From the NCBI GenBank assembly GCA_036245805.1, contig BTRK01000002.1:8428689-8492688 (forward strand): a DNA stretch of 64,000 nucleotides, written 5' to 3'. Below, piece by piece: positions 36,692 through 50,085 of the stretch. Below the pieces are notes generated by a model that did not search any database, was not told the origin of the DNA, and was given only the letters and a program-made list of their open reading frames with translations. Each line of letters begins with the position of its first letter. Positions within the stretch are counted from its first letter, which is position 1. Both the position numbers and the translations under genes were made by a program. The DNA comes from Pristionchus mayeri. Taxonomy: Eukaryota > Nematoda > Chromadorea > Rhabditida > Neodiplogasteridae.

Positions 36692-37909
36692 GTGGATTAA
36701 GCTTCAGAGGAGCGCAGATTTGGTGCTCCAACCATGGAAAGATGCTCAAATGGTCATCAAAGAACATGATCGACTATTGGAACTACGAGATCAAGCAGTA
36801 GAAGCCCATCGTCAAGCCAACCTCGACTACACCTTGGCAAGGCAAAAGCTCGATGCTATTCGGGAGCCGCACGAAAGCAACTATACCGAGTGGAGAGCCG
36901 AGCTCTCCGAAATGCCTGTGAAGGCGGATCTGGAGGGAAACGTGACCTACTTAAGAAGGCTTGCATCTGAGAAGAGAGATGAGCATGATAAGCTGGAAGA
37001 AATGTTCACCCAACGCAAGAACTACTTTAACAGTCGGACGTGCGATGGAAATCCCGCTGATGAATTATGCAAGTTGTCGAAAGAAGCTCTTGATCTTCAC
37101 CGCAAGGAATTGGAGAGTTCGAGTACGGATCTCGCGCTTATCGAGGAAAAACTACAGACTGCGAGCGACTCACTTGCAAGATACGACGACAATCTCCAAA
37201 GACTAACCGATCTTATCGGCAGCGTGAGCATACAAAGCCTTCGGAAAGCCGGATTGGACATGGTAGCGCATCGGAAGCGCTTGGACGAGTCTGCTGCAGC
37301 TGAGACAGCTGCAGTGGATGTCGTGCGAAGACATCAGGAGAAAAAGCATGCAGCAGATGTACAACTCGCGTTGACGATGTCACGCGAGGACGCTTCTGTG
37401 GTGAAGGAAGCAAGCGAAGCGAAGCGGAAAATTCTCAGAATTGATGCGAGCACTCTTAAAGGCGAGCAAAGCTATTGGAGTGAAAGCATTTTCAGTAATT
37501 TTGGAAGTGACTTTACACCGTGAGTCATTGCCGATTTATGCCATGAATTGTATTCCTAAATATACTACGATTGTTGGTTGATCATGTTTGAAAAATCACA
37601 TAATAGCAACACATTGGGTGTTTCAGGCCACTCATTTTCTTCGGAGTCGTTGCAATCATCGTCACCTGCATAGACATCGGCATGCTCATTGTATTTCCTC
37701 GCGTGACGAAAAAAAGAGTAGAATTCGGCGGAGTAAGTCTTTATCTAATAAACATACGTCTTTATGATAATTCTAAGATAACTATTCCGAGACTTTAGAA
37801 TATTGCAAATACGTTCATTTCAGATTCCAATGAAGCTATTGAGCGAATCGAGCTTACCACAGCGTCTTTGCCTCTTGAAGACGCAGATACAAATATTTCA
37901 AATAAGTAA
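36692..37909 (+). CDS. coiled-coil/TM family member, 3' exons
   Basis: Exon 36692-37519 follows acceptor TTTTACAG and encodes a long heptad-rich region: MVIKEHDRLLELRDQAVEA, YTEWRAELSEMPVKADLEG, YLRRLASEKRDEHDK, then the signature TCDGNPADELC and further coiled coil with Ala-rich stretches. Exon 37627-37732 holds the TM segment (PLIFFGVVAIIVTCIDIGML, then basic KKR). Exon 37824-37909 gives a short tail with ERIEL and a TAA, but only if one base is gained, most simply in the A7 run before the tail. It is a single-pass protein without kinase, function unknown. The signal-peptide exons found in the 60-kb paralogue were not found upstream. Confidence 0.72.
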
Positions 37910-38726
37910 TCACTTTTTACAAAAAATATCATAGCCAAATATAAGGATTGCCAAATGAATAAACGATGAAACAGTATGGTTGTTCATGAGAAAATAACTC
38001 ATACAAACTGAACAGAATTCTGCATTCTAGGGAATGACGATGACTAAAAGAAGATTTTATATTTAGCACGGCTTTCCTGTAAAATTATAAGATAACTGAT
38101 CCGTTGGGCTACTAGAAAATATATTGTAACTCAGATTTAAATTAAACTTGGTTTAAGTACATGGATATATCTGATTTATTTCAGATATTTTGGGCCTCCC
38201 GTAATTACATTGGCCATATTTGGTGAGAAAAATCCATCCTCCATCGCAATGTAGAAAATAATGGTGAAATATGCTGATCATGTATATTCAAGCTTTCGAA
38301 TTTATGTTTTGTGAGCTCGATGTAACAGTTTCAACTAAGATACGACCAACAAACCGAATCTTTCAAAATCTACCAAATCGATATTGAAAATCACGATATA
38401 TGAGAAATGTTTAACCCCTTTAATTTAATTTTGGACACCCTTTAATTTTGGATGGAGATTTCATAGGAAGAATAAAAAACGATTGTGTTTATGGTACCCG
38501 AAGATAATCGATATTCTCATCACGCAATTCAGTTTTTCCGCAATGTTTGCTATGAAACGTGATTTGGCCATTTGTGCTATGTTGAGTTGTAGATCTCTCG
38601 AAAACGAGAAAAATGCGAAAAAAAAGTTCACTGAGCGATTGAAATTGACTGAGGCGTTATTCAGGCCTTGTAAATCGCAAAAATCGATAATGTGCAGATT
38701 TCACCAAACTGACTGAATTAACCTTC

Positions 38727-38758
38727 CCTAGACCGTCAACCATGGTTGACGGTCTAGG
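38727..38758. repeat. perfect 32-bp palindrome
   Basis: Both strands read the same, with arms CCTAGACCGTCAACC and centre ATGG-type NcoI site CCATGG. There is no spacer and no flanking gene. It could be a cruciform-prone site, a dimeric binding site or a MITE relic. Confidence 0.9.
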
Positions 38759-39251
38759 CGTCAAGGAACAACACACAACGAGAAAACGCGGTATCTTTCT
38801 AACCCGACGAAGTTAGCTCCCGCTCGTACTCCAGCCTATTTAAAAGAGTACGCGATATCTACCCGCAAAGGGGATTTCCCCTTTATTCGATGCCGCCATT
38901 ACGTAGCTTTCTTACTAAAAAAATAAAATGAATAATTATTCTTGGTTTGAATATAACACGAGCCGGGAAACAGCCACGCGAGGCGTGTCATTGAAGTCGG
39001 TATCTTTGTTGCCCAAGCGAGCCGTGGAGGTTCTTGCTATGCTATAATGATAAGAATGAGCCATTGGCATTCACTATTTACGATGTGTTGCACATTTGTA
39101 CTGTGCGTGATATGAAGATGATCGTGACAGGAATGTTGATGAGCTGTAATTAATAGTAATAAGGAATGTGTGAGTAATTCCCACCAAACAGATTAATTTC
39201 GTTTATGAATTTCGAAAGTGTATTACGCACCGCTCTCAGCATTCATATGTC

Positions 39252-39301
39252 CGCACTCCTTGATGTTTTATTGACTGTGAAAGCAGATAAGGCCACGCAT
39301 C
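39252..39301 (+). promoter_or_regulatory. conserved WGATAR promoter module, copy 1
   Basis: CGCACTCCTTGATGTTTTAT, then AGATAAGG and GCATC, about 120-165 bases before the ATG at 39418. Near-identical spacing recurs at 59856-59902, before the ATG at 59993, and at 63762-63815. AGATAAG is the site bound by nematode intestinal GATA factors; use in the gut is inference. Confidence 0.65.
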
Positions 39302-39417
39302 TATGCTTCACTTCTTTCTTTTTCCGAATGCGATTCATCGATTGCGTGACAGATTGGTATTTGACCTATTTCTGATCTATTTTGTTTCTTCCGGTTACCT
39401 CCTCAGTTCTTTCGATC

Positions 39418-41588
39418 ATGCGGCCTGCGGTTATGCTTATTTTGATGCAGGTATGTTTTTGTCAATTATGTTGTGTAAAATATAATTTTATGTAATTTGT
39501 GGAAACAAGATGCAAAATACAGTACCGTACAAAAGTTTGGCCGCAAATTTCAAAGTGTCGTAACTTTCTTCAGTGATGAGATATTTATTCTTTCTTTGGG
39601 CTGATCGGTAAGTAAACCATACGAAAATATAACACTGAGGTGTACGTGGATAAGCATTCGAAACGCTGAGATAAGTGTTCAATCTTCGATTCTAAGGTCG
39701 GCAAAAATAATTATAGGGTTCACCGATTTTTTTCTGGCGTACCCCACTTCTTGTGAAGGAAGTGCAAACACTGTTGCGTCGAATCCACCCTCAAACATGT
39801 TGAACGCTTTTCGCAATTTATGTTAAAAATTATTTGAAAACATCAAATAAAATTTGGAAAATTGGCCATATTTTCGTTCCCCGAAGAGGAACAAGCCTCA
39901 AATTTGACAGGTTATGTACACTAGTGATGTCCAAATAGTATGCCAAATCTGGTGCAGATCGGACACTCAATTCGAAAAATCGAAAAATTTTGGACCTAAA
40001 TTTTCACCTATAGTCGGATTTCAAAATGCGTGAAGCTACAGATCTGAATTCTGTCCAAGTATGGGAGAAACTAATGTTGATAATGTATGCGAAGTTGCGA
40101 AGCCAGACCTTGCGAAGCCGGACCCTCCGTTGACCAATTTTACAGTTCATGAATTGATGAGTCTCCAGGGCGAGTGTAGTGCGATGTGAGTCAAAATTGA
40201 ACCATCTCAGATTTGCACAAAATTTCGCCAAGAGTATTGTTTGATCGAGTTATTCACAATTCTCATTTAACCTAAGCGATTAGGTTGATATTTTTACAGA
40301 GAGATTAAAAATTATTCTAACTCATCTCCCTTTTGATCATTCCGAACCCTCTGACCCTCTTCAATTCATGAACTATAAAATCGACTAATGGAAAACTCTG
40401 ACTTTGCAACTTCGCACACATTAACAACATCAGTTTTTTTTAATACTTGGCAAGAATTCAAATTTGTAGCTTCACGTATTTTGATATCCGACGATAGGTA
40501 AAAATTTAGGTCGAAATTTTTTTGATTATTCGAATGGAGTGTCCGATCTGCACCCGATTTTGCAAACAATTTGTTCATCAACACTGAACATAACCTGCCA
40601 AATTAGAGGTTTTTTTTCTTTGGGGAACGAAAATATGGCCAATTTGCCAAATTTTAGCGGTGCTTTTAAATAATTTTATGGAGATTCGAGCTAGCCACTT
40701 GGGAGTTGTTTTATTGTAACCAGTATGTACTACCACACATTCTCATATATTAATCGTATGGCCTGGCGATCTTGAGTTTCACTCCATATCTATGTATAGT
40801 GGTCCATGGTTAAAAGTCGGCAATTTGAGTGGAAATCATTGCTAGATAAACACCAAATGTAGTATGCAATCGATGCCCAGGTACTTTGGTTAAAGAAGTT
40901 CCTGGAGTTCTGGAATATCGATTAGTCACGGCATTTGGTGTTTATCTAACCATGGTTTTTCACTCAAATTCTCAATTTTGGACCATGAACCTCGGGTCGT
41001 TGGAGAAGAGTGAAACTCATGATCACCTGCTACCAAGATTTATATATGTATGTGTAGAGACACACTGATTACAATGAAATAACTCCCAAGTGGCTAGTTC
41101 GAGTCTCCATTGAATGACGTTCCATTGCTCTTTTGCCCGTTGCTCTTTTGTCCGCCCCCATTCGAACGCATATCCACGTACACCTCAATGCTATATTTTC
41201 TTATGGTATACATACCGATCAGCATAAAGAATGAATCAATATCTCATGATTGAAGTAAGTTACGACAGGTTGAAATTTGCGGCCAAACTTTTGTCCGGTA
41301 CGGTTGTTTACTTTTTTCGTACGAAAACAATTGTATTGTTCCGCAATGGATTTTATTGCAGGTATCAATCGTAGCGAGGAATCGCTATCGTTCGAATGCG
41401 TATGAGCGTAAAGAGAGGATAATTGTGATGCACCTGTACGAGATTGATAAAGTGCAGAGGGAAACAGATAATTGGTTCCCTCGTGATGCAATTAACGAGC
41501 TGCGAGCGTCTGATGTCCGTAATCAACTGCTAAAGGACGATGAAGAATATGTTAAGGCCCTACAAGTTTTTGAAGAGAAAATTGCGAG
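39418..41588 (+). CDS. coiled-coil/TM family member, 5' exons
   Basis: Exon 39418-39450 reads MRPAVMLILMQ, a signal-peptide-like start, and ends CAG|GTATGT. Exon 41362-41588 encodes NAYERKERIIVMHLYEIDKVQ ... KALQVFEEKIAR, ends in phase 2 and matches exon 2 of the 60-kb gene (SRVFEEKLAR) in both phase and sequence. No further exon follows for 10 kb. The next family exon in the right phase is at 52023, so the two blocks may be one gene (39.4-53.2 kb) with an intron packed with transposons. The intron between exons 1 and 2 also carries a fold-back element. Confidence 0.6.
40680..41160. mobile_element. fold-back MITE related to the palindrome's 8-bp-TSD element
   Basis: It shares phrases with 7968-9251: TTGAGTTTCACTCCATATCT, CACCAAAT and ACTCCCAAG, plus an end TTTTGTCCGCCCCC. 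Inverted arms fold around position ~40900. The left terminus lacks the G-rich end. Confidence 0.75.
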
Positions 41589-41812
41589 GTGTGTTTTTTT
41601 TCAATCAACAAGTAATTTGAAAAAATGGGTAAACGTGTACAATTACCTATGATACGAATGGTGAAAGAATAACTTATTTTATGGGGGTAAGCTTCTGAAG
41701 AAATTGAAATCATCCTGAATTGAAATCATCCGAAGGAATTGATGCATTTCAAACGATAATCTTTCGAATTGCGTTCTCCGATAGCTATCGTCATCACGGT
41801 GGATCAACGGTA

Positions 41813-44325
41813 TTTGGTTGATGCATAAGTTTTGTCGCATTTCCGGCATATAATTTGATATACCATAAAATGCTTCCAACAAATGATATCGGCCTATCCT
41901 CATAGATTTAAATGTGGGTTAGATTGCACAGTTATAGCATATGCTTGGATCGCCTCTTGCTCTCTGTTAGTTCGGGGAAATGGTGTTTGATGAAATTGGA
42001 AAATGTCAAAAAAATTTCAAAAAATTGCAATCACCTTGTTTTCAAAGAACACGTTTCCTTACATGGTCTTACGTACATCATTGAGATGCCCGTTGGATGC
42101 CCTTTCAGATATTATGTATTATCAGGCTATTGAATCTTTGAGCCAAGAATTACGATGAATTGAATGATATAATTTAACAAATGTAAAATTTATCGAATTT
42201 TCACTTTTTTATCTAGAGTTTTTATCCAATTACTATGGCACTTGGCAGGTATCATCGGCGGAATATTTTTCATTTTTAGAGATATCAATCGTTCAGATCG
42301 GTTGCGAAATTTCAAAGTTCGAAAATTGACGGACAAAAATGCTGCGCATTTCTTAATGCTTGAATAGAACATCAAATATGCTACGGCTGAGCTATACTCA
42401 CTGAGTACTACATGTATGCCAATTTTGGAGGAATTCGATTTTTCGCTAGTGCCCAGCATATGTCCATTCACCCAGATAGTCTCTCTTAATAACGTAAACT
42501 CAGTCCTTATATCAAGCAGGATCTCAATTTCTAGACATCAAATTGAAACTCATCGATTTCGTCTTTGGTCAATTAAATGCTCAACAAAATTTAAATATAC
42601 AATTTACAGGAAAGGATCTTCAAAATGTGCTGTAAAATATATCAGTACTTTGTTCGATGCAAAATCATGGCGATCGGAACTGAATATGACTATTTTCAGC
42701 AGACATGATTTTATATTGGTGCCAGTTTCAATCAGGAATTCAAAAGAAGATTTTGTTCTCATGTTTTGTTTTACACCCAGTTGATAGTTTACGCTCATAC
42801 CTTTGGTTTTTACATTGCATTACCCTCGCTAGCTTTCTTGTTCGCTAAATATCAGGTTGAGCATAAAGTTTTGCGCGATTTTGACTAAAGTGTATCCTGA
42901 CATCTACCATCGTTCATTGTTGCCTAATCAACTCAGGGTTTTAGGGTTAGTTAGGGACATTTATACTCTCTTTAGCGCACACTATCATAGATCTGTGCGA
43001 CCAAGGGATTTAAAACGACGATGTAGCAAACTTCATGTGGTTAACCAACGAAATGACTTTTCAAAGGATTATAATTTCTTTTAGAACGGAGATAAGACCC
43101 TATGCTAACGACAGTTGTAAAGCGTGACTAGCCTATATTGTACTGGCAATGTTGAGACTGATCGGTCATAAAGGGCCTATTAGAAATATGCGCGGAATCA
43201 GAATTTTATTTTTCATGACGAATGTCAAGATAAGTTGTAGGGGTACTGTATCTATACGAATAGTTCTTGAGATTTCAATTATTTATGAATGTGAACTACC
43301 TTTCTAGTACAAGTCAAAATTCCATTTGGGAGATCATGCGGATCTCCATTCTTGAGCAGGGTTTTTCGGAATGGCGGTGTCTAATGTAGAACATCGAAAT
43401 ACACACTTTTGGCGTTTTTGTGCTCGCCCCGTGGTTTGAAGGGCGGTTCTTCCGTGCTAAAATTAATAAACAACCCTTACCCTATCACTCACTAATTAGG
43501 AATATTGTGGAGGTCGCTACTTTTTCTAGGGTAAGCCGTGCCTGAAGACCTCCCATATCAGCGTTTTCGACATTTTCATTGAAAAATAATTCAGGTGCAA
43601 ATGTCACTTTTTTATATGAGAAAGCCAAGTAGGCTCTTAAATATTGTTGCAATAGAGAACCCTGTAAGTAGTGAAAACAGCGCCCATAGGTAAATGCCAG
43701 TCTCAATACTCCGAAAAAAACAGATACTTTGTTCGAGAGAACTCTGATTTTTCGAAGTACCCCTGATTCATTGAGGTATACGAAGCGTATATTGAATTCC
43801 ACAGCTCTCTCTTTTTGGTACTAGGTAGTGCACGCCTCGGGATTCTGAATATTCTGAATAATCTTTATGAGCTTCAATCTGAAAATTTCTCGGCAAAGTA
43901 CAGCAATTTAAAAGGAAATCAATATTTTTTGGAAAAATCCAAAGTTACGCAGACCTTTATTTCTCGCACAGTAGAGATCTAGTTAAAATATATTATTCTA
44001 AAGGTTGAACTTGTCAAAATATACCGACATCAGGACAACATATGGCTATTTGAGCAAAATAAACTGCACGAACTCAAAGTTGAGGTTCAAAATCGCGCAA
44101 AACTTTGCTCAATTTAATATCAAGTTGTAATTTCCAATGAAGTCACTTAGACTTCACAACGTGACCGTAATACTGATCATTTGGACCTATACTAAAGTGC
44201 GCTAGGAAGAATATGTCACCACTCATCGAATACGGAAATCCATTTGGAAATCGATTATACACGAATGGTAAGGTACACCTTAATATAAAACCTAAAAATA
44301 CGACAAAACTTATGAATCAACCTAA
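41813..44325. mobile_element. mariner-size TIR element with a second one nested in it
   Basis: Inverted ends of the TTTGGTTGATGCATAAGTTT type with TA on both sides (41811-41812, 44326-44327). Subtracting the nested 42852-44117 insertion leaves about 1245 bp, the size of a mariner. No transposase was recognised. Its ends resemble those of the element in the BACK exons. Confidence 0.75.
42852..44117. mobile_element. nested mariner-size TIR element
   Basis: Ends TCAGGTTGAGCATAAAGTTT and complement, TA-flanked, 1266 bp. It is homologous to 20494-21734 along most of its length but lacks recognisable coding sequence. Confidence 0.8.
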
Positions 44326-44514
44326 TAAATATTAACCTTCACTTTTTGGAAGTCACTTTTTTCAGAACTTAGTTTAAAAAATCCCGTGAGAGGCGCACTT
44401 CATCTATTCTTACTATTTTCTGAGCGGTGTAGCGCGCGAAAATGAAGAAAATATAAACTAATTTTCAACAAATAAAATGTTTAGTTGATCGTCTTCTACA
44501 TTTCCAGAAATAAG

Positions 44515-46410
44515 TTGTCCACGAGAGAACGGAAGAGGTCTCGGATGGTAAAAAATATAATATTCCGGTATTTTTTTTTCTGAAGTGAGAGACCAAAGTT
44601 AGGAACACCAATAGCTAAGGTTCTAGGTCGGTTTTGTAAAAGATACAGTAACCCTCCATTTTTGGGGTCGGACATTTTAGTATCTCAGAATTGTACGAGA
44701 TATAGATTTTCTCGCGTGTTTTCACACGTAAGAAAGAATTTCCACATTTGAGCTCACGAGACATCGCTCTAAAAAGGTTAGGCCCAAAAAAACCGAAAAC
44801 GGCAGAAATGTGCTCATAACAAATTTGGATGCCCCCGTGGGCGTATTTACATTACATGCTTAGAATACACGTGCAAAAATATATATTATATATTTTTTCA
44901 GATTTAAAAAAAAGGGTATTTCAGAATTCTCATCCAAACTTAGGACTCGCTATGTGGTGAAAACGGTAGTACCCCATGTTGTAATTTTTTCAGAAATTCG
45001 CTTTTCAGAAAATAAAAATTAGATAATTTATTTTAGAAATGATAATTAATAAAACTTATTTCATAATTGCATTTTTTAGAAAGTCAATTTTTAGATTTTT
45101 TTGCCGGAAATTACGATGCCGGAAATTCCTTCTTCTTCGAAACTTTAATCCAGGAAGGAAAAACGCAGTTCTGAAAAAAAATGGCTCTGGAAGTTCTTCT
45201 GTTTTCACGTTGTATTTTACTTTACTTCCAGCTTTAAATATGTTTTCTAGTATTTCGCGAAAATATAAGCATAATGAATAACACAAATCATATAAATATG
45301 AAAATATGAGAATAACAATATTTTAAAAAATTGAAAAAAATCCTATATCCCGGTTCCGGCAAAAAATTTCTGAAAATGGCATTTCTGAAAAAAATGCATT
45401 TCTATTACTATATTGCTCATTGCGTTTTTATAATTTTGGTATTTCTCATTTTGTTTTTTCTTAAATAAAAATTTCTTATTTGTAATTTCCAATAAATGCA
45501 TTTTTTAAAGTCTTTTCTAAAAAAAAATGTCTAAAATGATGTACTACAGTGAAAACCTGTAGTATATTTCGTAATAGCTCTAGAGACATAAAACACAGTT
45601 AGAAATGTAGAGGAGAAAGAAAGAAACATTTTGTCTGTTGAAAGTGAATTTCCATCTTTTCGTTGACGCTTGTTACAGAGCCTGAAAGTTCGGCGGAGGG
45701 GCCCGAGATAGCGCTAAAGAGAGGGGAGGGAGAGAGAGGTCAGGCGGCGAGAGCGCCAGACGATTAGAGCGCACACTCTCGGTCCGTTGCTCGCCCGTTT
45801 TTGCCAACTTCTAAGCTCTGTAGCAAGCTACAACGAAAAAATAGAAACTCATTTTCAACAGGCAATATGTTTAGATCTTTCTCCTCTACATTTCTAACTA
45901 ATGTTCATGTCTCTAGAGCTATTGCAAAATTTACTACCGTTTTCACCACAAGCGAGTCCTAAGTTTGGATGAAAATTCTGAAAAAAATACCTTTTTTTAA
46001 TCTGAAAAAATATATATAATATACATTTTTGCACGTATATTCTAAGCATGTAATGCAAATACGCCTACCGGGGGCATCCAAATTTATGAGCAGATTTCTG
46101 CCGTTTTCGGCGGAAAAAAATCGGTTTTTTGGGCCTAACCTTTTTAGAGCGATGTCTCGTGAGCTCAAATGTGGAAATTCGTTTCCTACGAGTGAAAACA
46201 CGCCAGAAAATCTATATCTCGTAAAATTATGAGATGTCAAAATCTTCGACCTCTAAAGTGGTGGGTTACTCTTTTTCAAAACCGACCTAGAACCTTAGCT
46301 TTTGGTACCTGTTTTCCTAACTTTAGACCCTCACTTCAGAAAAAAATACCGGAATATTCTATTTTTTTCGATCCGTAGACCCCTCCTATTTGTTACGTTT
46401 TCTCGTGGAC
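44515..46410. mobile_element. long-TIR fold-back element
   Basis: Arms of about 450 bases (44515-44970 and 45935-46410) pair, for example TAGGTTCTAGGTCGGTTTTG with its complement near 46280. The interior contains a second inverted repeat at ~45545-45945, with CTCTAGAGACAT at one end and ATGTCTCTAGAG at the other. Ends carry CACGAGAGAACG-like motifs. No coding region. Confidence 0.8.
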
Positions 46411-46744
46411 GGTCTGTTAAAGTACCACCGTGAGGAAAGAATTTTTTTGAATTTCCGCCAATTATCTGAACCGCAAGCCCAAGCTCGGGAATTTAAAAAA
46501 AAAAGAATTCGCGGTACTAAAAATAACTGGAATCGATTTACAGAATAAGTCAAAAATATATGTTGAATCGTGCGGTTCAGAAAATTGGGGTGAATTAATA
46601 AAAAAACTATCGGAAATACTATCAAGTACAGTCTGAAAACGCAGTTTCGAGACAATCGTAAACCACAACTCATTCTCGAAATTCACCAGAGAAATATAGA
46701 GGGGGGTTGCAAAAATGTCTTAGGTTAGTACGTTTTTTCGTGGA

Positions 46745-48690
46745 ATATCTCTTAAGAGACCCTCCACGAGAGAACGTAACAACTGTGAAGGGGCCCTCGG
46801 ATGGCTAAAAATTCGATAATTCCCGTACTTTTTTTCTGAAGTGTAGTTCCCTAGTACTGATTGACGGCCGCAATAACTAAGGCTGGGGGTCGATTTTGGA
46901 AAAGTTTTGGGCGCTCCCCTATTTTGGGGTCGAAAAATTGACTTTCTCAAAATTATATCAAATATAGATTTTCTGGTGTATTTTGACGCGTAGAAACCGA
47001 ATTTCAACATTACACAGCGAGAAAATATGAAACAAAAAAGTTATAAGCAAAAAACCGAAAATTTCGATCCGAAAGTGCACATAAAGTGCCATAACTAATT
47101 TTAGAAAAATATGAATTTATCACGCGTATCACGAGTCAGCGGAGGTGGCGCCTGGCTATACATGCTGATGTATTTTTATTCGCACAAGCCGAATTTTCAT
47201 ATGCGAACTCTCCAAACCTTGATATAAAGGAGATACGTTCGAAAAATCGATAATACTAGACGAAATAGTGAAATTTTCAGGATATTAGAATGTCAAAAAC
47301 TTCAAATTGACATTGAAATTGCCGAAAATAATAACAGTAACATACAAACTTAATCAGAGTTTACAATACGACTTATTAAAGAGGTAATATGACATCAAAA
47401 TAATTATCCAAACTCTGCGCAATGATGAGTCAAAATGGAGTTTCGTGAATGATTTGGCCATTATAACAAGTTATCTATCAGATGGGATAACATAGGCGTC
47501 ATATTTGTGAAATTGCAATTTCACATTTCCTCAATTTCAGCATTTGGATGATCAACTTCAGTCTCGAAAAAGTCGCAATATGTTCATTTTTAAAATTCTG
47601 AAAAAAATGGTGGAAGTTCCTCATCACCTCAAGATTCTGAAAATTTCAACGTGTATCACGAGTCAGTGGATGAAAATACAACCCTTCGGGCACAATTTGC
47701 AAAAAGTATTCCTGTTTTACTCCTTATTATGGTGGTTGAATATCCTAGTGAGGAGATATTGAAATTTATAGGTCATTGGTACCAGAGCCGGCTTTTAGGA
47801 AATTTCCGGTTTTGCACATTTCGAAATAATCACAAATGAAAATGTTGTGATTGAAAATCTTGAATTTCTATCAGATAACAAATTCTGCCGTTTTAACGAG
47901 GGTACTTTATACGGAATTTTATTTCAAAATATAGAAGTTTGAGGCATTATCCATCCATAAAAAAAATAATGAAAATCGATTGAGGTAACTTTTTTATTTT
48001 TCTTTCTGAAGTTCGAAATTCGCTTTTTTTCGACGAAAAATACGTTTCCACCGTTTTCGTGAGTCGGTATCTGCTTAATGAGGATACTTTATATGAAATT
48101 TTATTTTAGATTATTGAAGTTTGAGACATTATCTATCCATGAAAAAATTTAAATAAAAATAGGCAAAGGTAACTTGAATAATTATCGGTCTGAAGTTCGG
48201 AAATTGTGATTTATCCGAAACAATTGTTTTCGGAAATTCATTATGTTATTCAGCGTATCACGAGAATATGAGAAACAATGAAAAAATACAATTTTCGGCT
48301 AATTTCATAACAAAGAACTAAAAATATATTTTCAGATTTCATCTTTTCTCCAATTTCGTGTTCTTTTAAATTCACATTTTCAAAATTGCAGCCGGAACCA
48401 CTCTGCAAAGTTTTTAGCTTACCTCGACAGGAATTCAAATATTATATTAAATCTGTATTCATGCATTTGAATCCTCTGTTTTCTTCAACCGAACATGCCA
48501 ATCCGAGAGTATAAAGTACCCAATAGGGGAGTGCCCAAAACTTTTCCAAAATCGACCCCCAGCCTTAGTTATTGCGGCCGTCAATCAGTACTAGGGGACT
48601 ACACTTCAGAAAAAAAAGTACGTGAATTATCGAATTTTTAGCCATCCGAGGTCTGTTACGTTCTCTCGTGGAGGGTCTCTTAAATTGTAA
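46745..48690. mobile_element. long-TIR element, ~165-bp ends
   Basis: The ends begin AGAGACCCTCCACGAGAGAA and pair over about 165 bases, including TAACTAAGGCTGGGGGTCG. The terminal motif is shared with 44515-46410 and with an isolated end at about 51400-51425, so it is a family. The interior is AT-rich with no recognised gene. Confidence 0.85.
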
Positions 48691-48699
48691 CGACATTTT

Positions 48700-49600
48700 G
48701 ATGCATTTTGAAGGGATATTTTTCCAATATATCCTGTACAATCTGTCAAAATGTTGGTCCGAAATCGAAGTGGCCGAACATACGATTTTGAGATTAGTCA
48801 TCCAAACCTCTCCTTTATGATCTTAATGTGGTGTATATATATATACTATATTTATCTGTTATCGCTTTCTGGGCTCAGATCAAGATGTGGGGTCAGAAAA
48901 GGTCGTTCTTCTCATTTCAAGATGGTCATTTGCGGTGTGCTTGCGAGAGGATGTTGGATTGCATTGCATAGATATAATCTCACTATAGGTCGTAAACGAA
49001 GCCTTTCGTGTTCTAGAATCTTCTCTGCACGAATCTGCCATACTCGATGATCAATCTTTCAACGAGATGATCGAGTCTAGATTCGAGTCTAGATAAGATT
49101 CCATTCCTTGTTAGTCGTCGCGAGCGGTCCCTCTCCCTTTTCTCTCTGATTTGGATTGTTTTCCCCCAATACCCCTCGCTTCCGCCTTCGACTCATCAAG
49201 AAAAGAGAATCCCCATCCAAACCGGAGTGGTCACCGTGTGATGGGTATGACCTACTAAGATGTTTGGTCCTTCAGAATGTGGTGTATATAGAGTGTTAAT
49301 ACAAAATCAGTACTCAAAGTAGACCATTTTACATAAAATAACGGTATCCCTCACGGTTGCCTGGCGAGAGATCTCATGACTCCCATCATTCTATGACGTA
49401 CAGTCGCCGGCGGCTTCGGCTTTGGATTCTCAAATTAAAACCCTAGACGTACTTTTTACGTATATTGCTACATATACAATAAACTGAAAGGGTTTTTGTC
49501 TGGCGCGTTCGTTTCAAAGGAGATTTTGATAGTATGTCCCCATCCGGAATACAAGGTCAGCAGATGAAAAAGATTTCAGAAAATTCCAGAATGCCTAGGG
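48700..49600. other. gene-free stretch before LINE fragment
   Basis: No exon could be supported. An ATATATATA run lies near 48833-48845. Part of it may be non-coding LINE sequence. Confidence 0.35.
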
Positions 49601-50085
49601 GTGGTTGTATTCTATCGTTGTTTCCCCTCCCCTTCCTATCCTCTTTCCCTACCTTCTTATTCGGATCGCTTGAAAACTCTTGGCTTGCGCCCGCTTACTG
49701 AGAGGAGAGTCATAGGAGATCTTTGTATGACTCATATGATTATGACTGGTTCTAATATCGTCCCTCGTTCATCATTCTACGTCTACAAACCCCAGCGAGA
49801 TCGTAACTCTTATTTTGGTATTAACATTGAAACGACAACTAACACCGCCAGATTCCACTCTTTCCCTGTTCGAACCTCCCGATGGTATTCTCAACTTCCC
49901 GATGTTATTCGCACTGCCCCCAACATCCAGTATTTAAGCGCCGACTGGAAAGCCACCCCATAATCGCTGACCTCTTTCATCTTTAATGACTCAGGAGAGT
50001 CCCCCCCCCCACCTGCAATCATTAATTAATTATGTGTTTCATGGTATCGTCGCGCCTCGGGCGTAGATAAATTATTATTATTATA
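49601..50085 (+). mobile_element. 3' end of a LINE (CR1-like C-terminus)
   Basis: Frame 49601-49963 encodes the typical end of a non-LTR reverse transcriptase polyprotein: SDRLKTLGLRPLTERRVIGD, RTSRWYSQLPDVI, a stop after WKATP. After it come a 3' UTR with CGCGCCTCGGGCGTAGATAA and a short (ATT)n tail to 50085. Everything upstream of the RT C-terminus is missing, as in 5'-truncated insertions. It belongs to a different lineage from the 33-kb LINE. Confidence 0.85.
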
